DNA from: an uncultured Bacillota bacterium
Lineage (GTDB): Bacteria; Bacillota; Clostridia; Caldicoprobacterales; UBA3941
DNA length: 7,064 nucleotides
Assembly: GCA_937960725.1 (NCBI GenBank)
Contig: CALGOY010000110.1
Coordinates: forward strand, 1 to 7,064
Direction: 5' to 3'
Position 1 is the first letter of the stretch; every line of letters starts with the position of its first letter. The position numbers and the translations under genes were made by a program. Under the pieces are notes generated by a model. That model was not told the origin of the DNA, made no database searches, and saw only the letters and a list, made by a program, of their open reading frames with translations. Positions 5,066 through 7,064 of this stretch are shown piece by piece.

Positions 5066-6019
5066 ATGTTTGGTTACGTACAGCCTTTTAAACCGGAATT
5101 AAAAATTAAAGAGTACACGTGTTATAAAAGCTATTACTGTGGAGTTTGTAAAGCGTTAGGAAAAGGATATGGCCCTATATGCAGGCTAACGATTACTTAT
5201 GATGCAGCATTCCTTGCGCTGCTAAACTCTTCGCTTATGGAAAATAGCGTTAAAGTATGCCGTGAGAGGTGTTTGTCAAATCCGTTTAAACTTCAGCCAG
5301 TAGTTAAGGAACATGAGGCTGTTGACTATGCTGCTATGATTAATGTACTTATGGCATACTACAAACTAATAGACGGGTGGAAGGATGAAAGAAGTTTTCT
5401 ATCCTTATCGGGAGCAGTTTTTATCAAACCCTTTGTTCGAAAAATTAATAGGATCTATCCCGAAATACATGAGGGCATAGAGGAACATCTTAATAGGCTT
5501 AAAGCTCTAGAATCGAAAAGAACTACTTCTATAGATGAGGCTGCTGATCCGTTTGCAAAGCTTTTATCAATATTACTGCCCTTTCCCAAACTTGAAAAAA
5601 CAACTCGCAAAGTTTTAGCATGGATGGGTTATAATTTGGGGAAATGGATTTATATTATAGATGCTTTTTGTGATATAGATGGTGATTTAAGAACGGGTAG
5701 CTATAATGTACTGATAGCGAAATATGGAAGCAGCCACTTAGCAAATGAAATTAGAGAAAAAAGCCGTGAGGAAGTTAAGTTTGTGCTAGAAACTTGCTTG
5801 TCTGAGATAGGAAAAGCTTACGAGCTTTTGGATATAAAGAGAAATTCCGCTTTACTGGAGAATATTATTTTTCTTGGATTATACAATAAAACGAAAATAG
5901 AATTAGACGACAGGAGAGGTAATTATGGATCCATACAAAGTGCTGGGAGTGTCTCCAAATGCTACACCAGAAGAGATCAAAAAAGCATACAGGAGACTGG
6001 TGAAAAAGTATCATCCTGA
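5066..6019 (+). CDS. DUF5685-type protein of unknown function, with a tail overlapping the J-protein gene
   Basis: AAGGTG (5055-5060) lies five bases before the ATG; the frame encodes 317 residues. I recognise the pattern M-F-G-Y-V-x-P, then Y-Y-C25-G-V-C28-K-x-L-G-x-x-Y-G near the N-terminus, as that of clostridial proteins annotated DUF5685; their function is not known to me. Further cysteines are C19, C39 and the pair C65-x3-C69. The rest appears all-helical and soluble. Two acidic motifs stand out: K-L-I-D103-G-W-K-D107-E and I-I-D199-A-F-C-D203-I-D-G-D206 followed by R-T-G-S-Y-N (209-214). They loosely resemble the paired Asp-rich metal-binding motifs of class I isoprenoid synthases (inference only). 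The last 31 residues (from 287) are encoded within the next gene in another frame and look unlike the rest, being rich in Ser, Gln and Lys, so the functional protein may end near residue 285. It is first in a three-gene unit with a J-domain protein and a membrane protein. Confidence 0.75.
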   Translation: MFGYVQPFKPELKIKEYTCYKSYYCGVCKALGKGYGPICRLTITYDAAFLALLNSSLMENSVKVCRERCLSNPFKLQPVVKEHEAVDYAAMINVLMAYYKLIDGWKDERSFLSLSGAVFIKPFVRKINRIYPEIHEGIEEHLNRLKALESKRTTSIDEAADPFAKLLSILLPFPKLEKTTRKVLAWMGYNLGKWIYIIDAFCDIDGDLRTGSYNVLIAKYGSSHLANEIREKSREEVKFVLETCLSEIGKAYELLDIKRNSALLENIIFLGLYNKTKIELDDRRGNYGSIQSAGSVSKCYTRRDQKSIQETGEKVSS

Positions 6020-6536
6020 TAAATTTGCAGGAACAGATTTAGAAGAAGTGGCTAAGGAAAAACTTCAGGAGGTCAACGAAGCATATTCCATGCTAATGGG
6101 GAATAGCTCCTCCCAAAGAAGATCATATTCTAATTCTCATGCCAGTAATACATCGAGCCAATATAGTAGTGATCAAATCAAGCTTCAGCAAGTAAGACAG
6201 CTGATTAACACAGGAAACCTGTATCAAGCTGAGATACTGCTGGCAAGTATTAGCACAAGAGATGCAGAGTGGTATTATTTAAACGGACTTATTTTATGGC
6301 AGAAGGGTTGGTATCTGGAAGCGCGCTCCAGTTTACAAATGGCTGTAAATATGAATCCTAGCAATCCTGAGTACAGGAACACTCTGCTTCGATTTAACAA
6401 TGCTTTTAATAGTTACAGGTATTATCCTTCGGGAAGAGGAAGTGCCAACATGGATTTTTGTGACTGCTGTGCCACTCTCTACTGTGCTGATTGTCTTTGT
6501 GAATGCTGTGGAGGGGATTTAATCACCTGTTGTTAA
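5925..6536 (+). CDS. J-domain protein with TPR-like repeats and a cysteine-rich C-terminal tail
   Basis: The protein has 203 residues; the ATG at 5925 is preceded by AGGAGAGGT, which lies inside the previous reading frame. Residues 1-60 are a J domain (D-P-Y-K-V-L-G-V-S start, H30-P31-D32 motif between helices II and III), which stimulates the ATPase of a DnaK-type Hsp70. Residues about 60-84 are a Ser-rich linker. Residues about 86-155 hold one clear TPR (115-148: A-E-W-Y-Y-L-N-G ending N-M-N-P) and a degenerate one before it. The tail 179-203 has ten cysteines in 25 residues (C179, 181, 182, 187, 190, 192, 194, 195, 202, 203) and ends G-G-D-L-I-T-C-C. It lacks the Gly/Phe region and the zinc-finger domain of classical DnaJ, so it is a specialised co-chaperone. 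The tail may bind metal or be membrane-proximal; neither is shown. It overlaps the preceding gene by 95 bases and lies 23 bases before the membrane protein gene, suggesting translational coupling. Confidence 0.85.
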   Translation: MDPYKVLGVSPNATPEEIKKAYRRLVKKYHPDKFAGTDLEEVAKEKLQEVNEAYSMLMGNSSSQRRSYSNSHASNTSSQYSSDQIKLQQVRQLINTGNLYQAEILLASISTRDAEWYYLNGLILWQKGWYLEARSSLQMAVNMNPSNPEYRNTLLRFNNAFNSYRYYPSGRGSANMDFCDCCATLYCADCLCECCGGDLITCC

Positions 6537-6559
6537 CACGCTTAATTGGAGGATGTGAA

Positions 6560-7064
6560 ATGATTTTTAGAAATCGTTCCATACCAGTTCAAAAGAAAAT
6601 ATCTTTAATTGGAATATTGACAGCTTTAACCATAATTTCTCTTATGGCAGCTTCCTGGCTGCCTACAAGTAAATTATTTTTCCTTGCAGCAAGCTCGCTT
6701 TTTTCATCCATTATAATTATAAAAATAGATTTAGCCAGCGCACTATTATTGTATACAACAACTACTATATTAGCATTTTTACTAATTCCATCAAAAGCGA
6801 TTTTTATAGCCTATTTTTTGTTTTTCGGTCTTTATGGGATTATCAAATTTTTATGCGAACAGTTGTCTAGTATAGTTTTGAGCTGGATTGCTAAGATTAT
6901 AGCTTTTAACGTTAGCCTGTTGATTGCATATCTACTAGCTGGACTTGTGTTTTCAGCTGAAATTTCTAGCAAATTACCCTTGCCTGTATTGTGGCTTATA
7001 GGGCAGATAATATTTATAGTATACGATATTGTATATACTTCCTTTATTGGCTTTTATTATGAAA
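6560..7064 (+). CDS. Multi-pass integral membrane protein, 3' end outside the window
   Basis: The ATG at 6560 has GGAGG seven bases upstream (6548-6552); a nearer ATG at 6553 is followed at once by TGA. The frame stays open to the end of the window (168 residues) and is not complete. A basic N-terminus (R, R, K, K within the first 13 residues) precedes about six hydrophobic segments, roughly residues 14-34, 38-55, 59-77, 80-97, 107-133 and 141-165. Few polar residues interrupt them; the most notable are K55, D57, E100, Q101 and D156. The positive-inside rule suggests a cytoplasmic N-terminus. I do not recognise a named family with confidence; the start of the first segment (K-K-I-S-L-I-G-I-L-T-A-L) resembles several Firmicute membrane proteins, including ECF-transporter S-component-like and DUF2232-like ones, without deciding. 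It is third in the unit, 23 bases after the J-protein gene, with no terminator between. Confidence 0.8.
   Translation, partial: MIFRNRSIPVQKKISLIGILTALTIISLMAASWLPTSKLFFLAASSLFSSIIIIKIDLASALLLYTTTTILAFLLIPSKAIFIAYFLFFGLYGIIKFLCEQLSSIVLSWIAKIIAFNVSLLIAYLLAGLVFSAEISSKLPLPVLWLIGQIIFIVYDIVYTSFIGFYYE

Overview
The window looks like chromosomal DNA from an anaerobic, low-GC Firmicute, most likely a member of the Clostridia. The evidence is AT-rich coding sequence, strong AGGAGG-type ribosome binding sites, sigma-A-like TTGNNN/TATAAT promoters, a class I hybrid cluster protein, and several proteins of a clostridial type. I cannot name the genus. No mobile element, CRISPR array, rRNA or tRNA was seen, and no gene-free stretch exceeds about 220 bases.

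Layout, left to right. Positions 3-356 (+) hold the C-terminal half of an RNA 2',3'-cyclic phosphodiesterase (ThpR, 2'-5' RNA ligase family). It converges on a coenzyme F420-0:L-glutamate ligase homolog (385-1572, -) across one bidirectional hairpin terminator. The noncoding stretch 1573-1790 carries the ligase-homolog promoter, two inverted repeats and the terminator of the next transcript. Next comes a nitrosative-stress module: hcp (1791-3350, -), preceded in the same transcript by an Fe-S protein gene of the frdX type (3438-4163, -), and transcribed divergently from a Crp/Fnr-family regulator (4282-4977, +) that I interpret as HcpR-like. The 118-bp divergent region holds overlapping back-to-back -10 boxes and a GTAAC-N4-GTTAC palindrome. 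The palindrome is placed where it could activate frdX-hcp and repress the regulator gene.

The right third is a less understood three-gene unit on the plus strand: a DUF5685-type protein (5066-6019), a J-domain/TPR protein with an extremely cysteine-rich tail (5925-6536), and a multi-pass membrane protein cut by the window end (6560-7064). One promoter precedes the first gene and each gene has its own ribosome binding site. The first two genes overlap out of frame by 95 bases. This unit is the best candidate for an undescribed system here. The DUF5685 protein carries two aspartate-rich motifs that loosely resemble those of class I isoprenoid synthases; this is a hypothesis only.

How the genes work together: the regulator, Fe-S protein and Hcp form a coherent NO/hydroxylamine response, with the Fe-S protein a plausible electron donor to Hcp. 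The F420-ligase homolog stands alone, with no other F420 gene nearby. The DUF5685/J-protein/membrane unit suggests a membrane-associated, chaperone-assisted process of unknown purpose.
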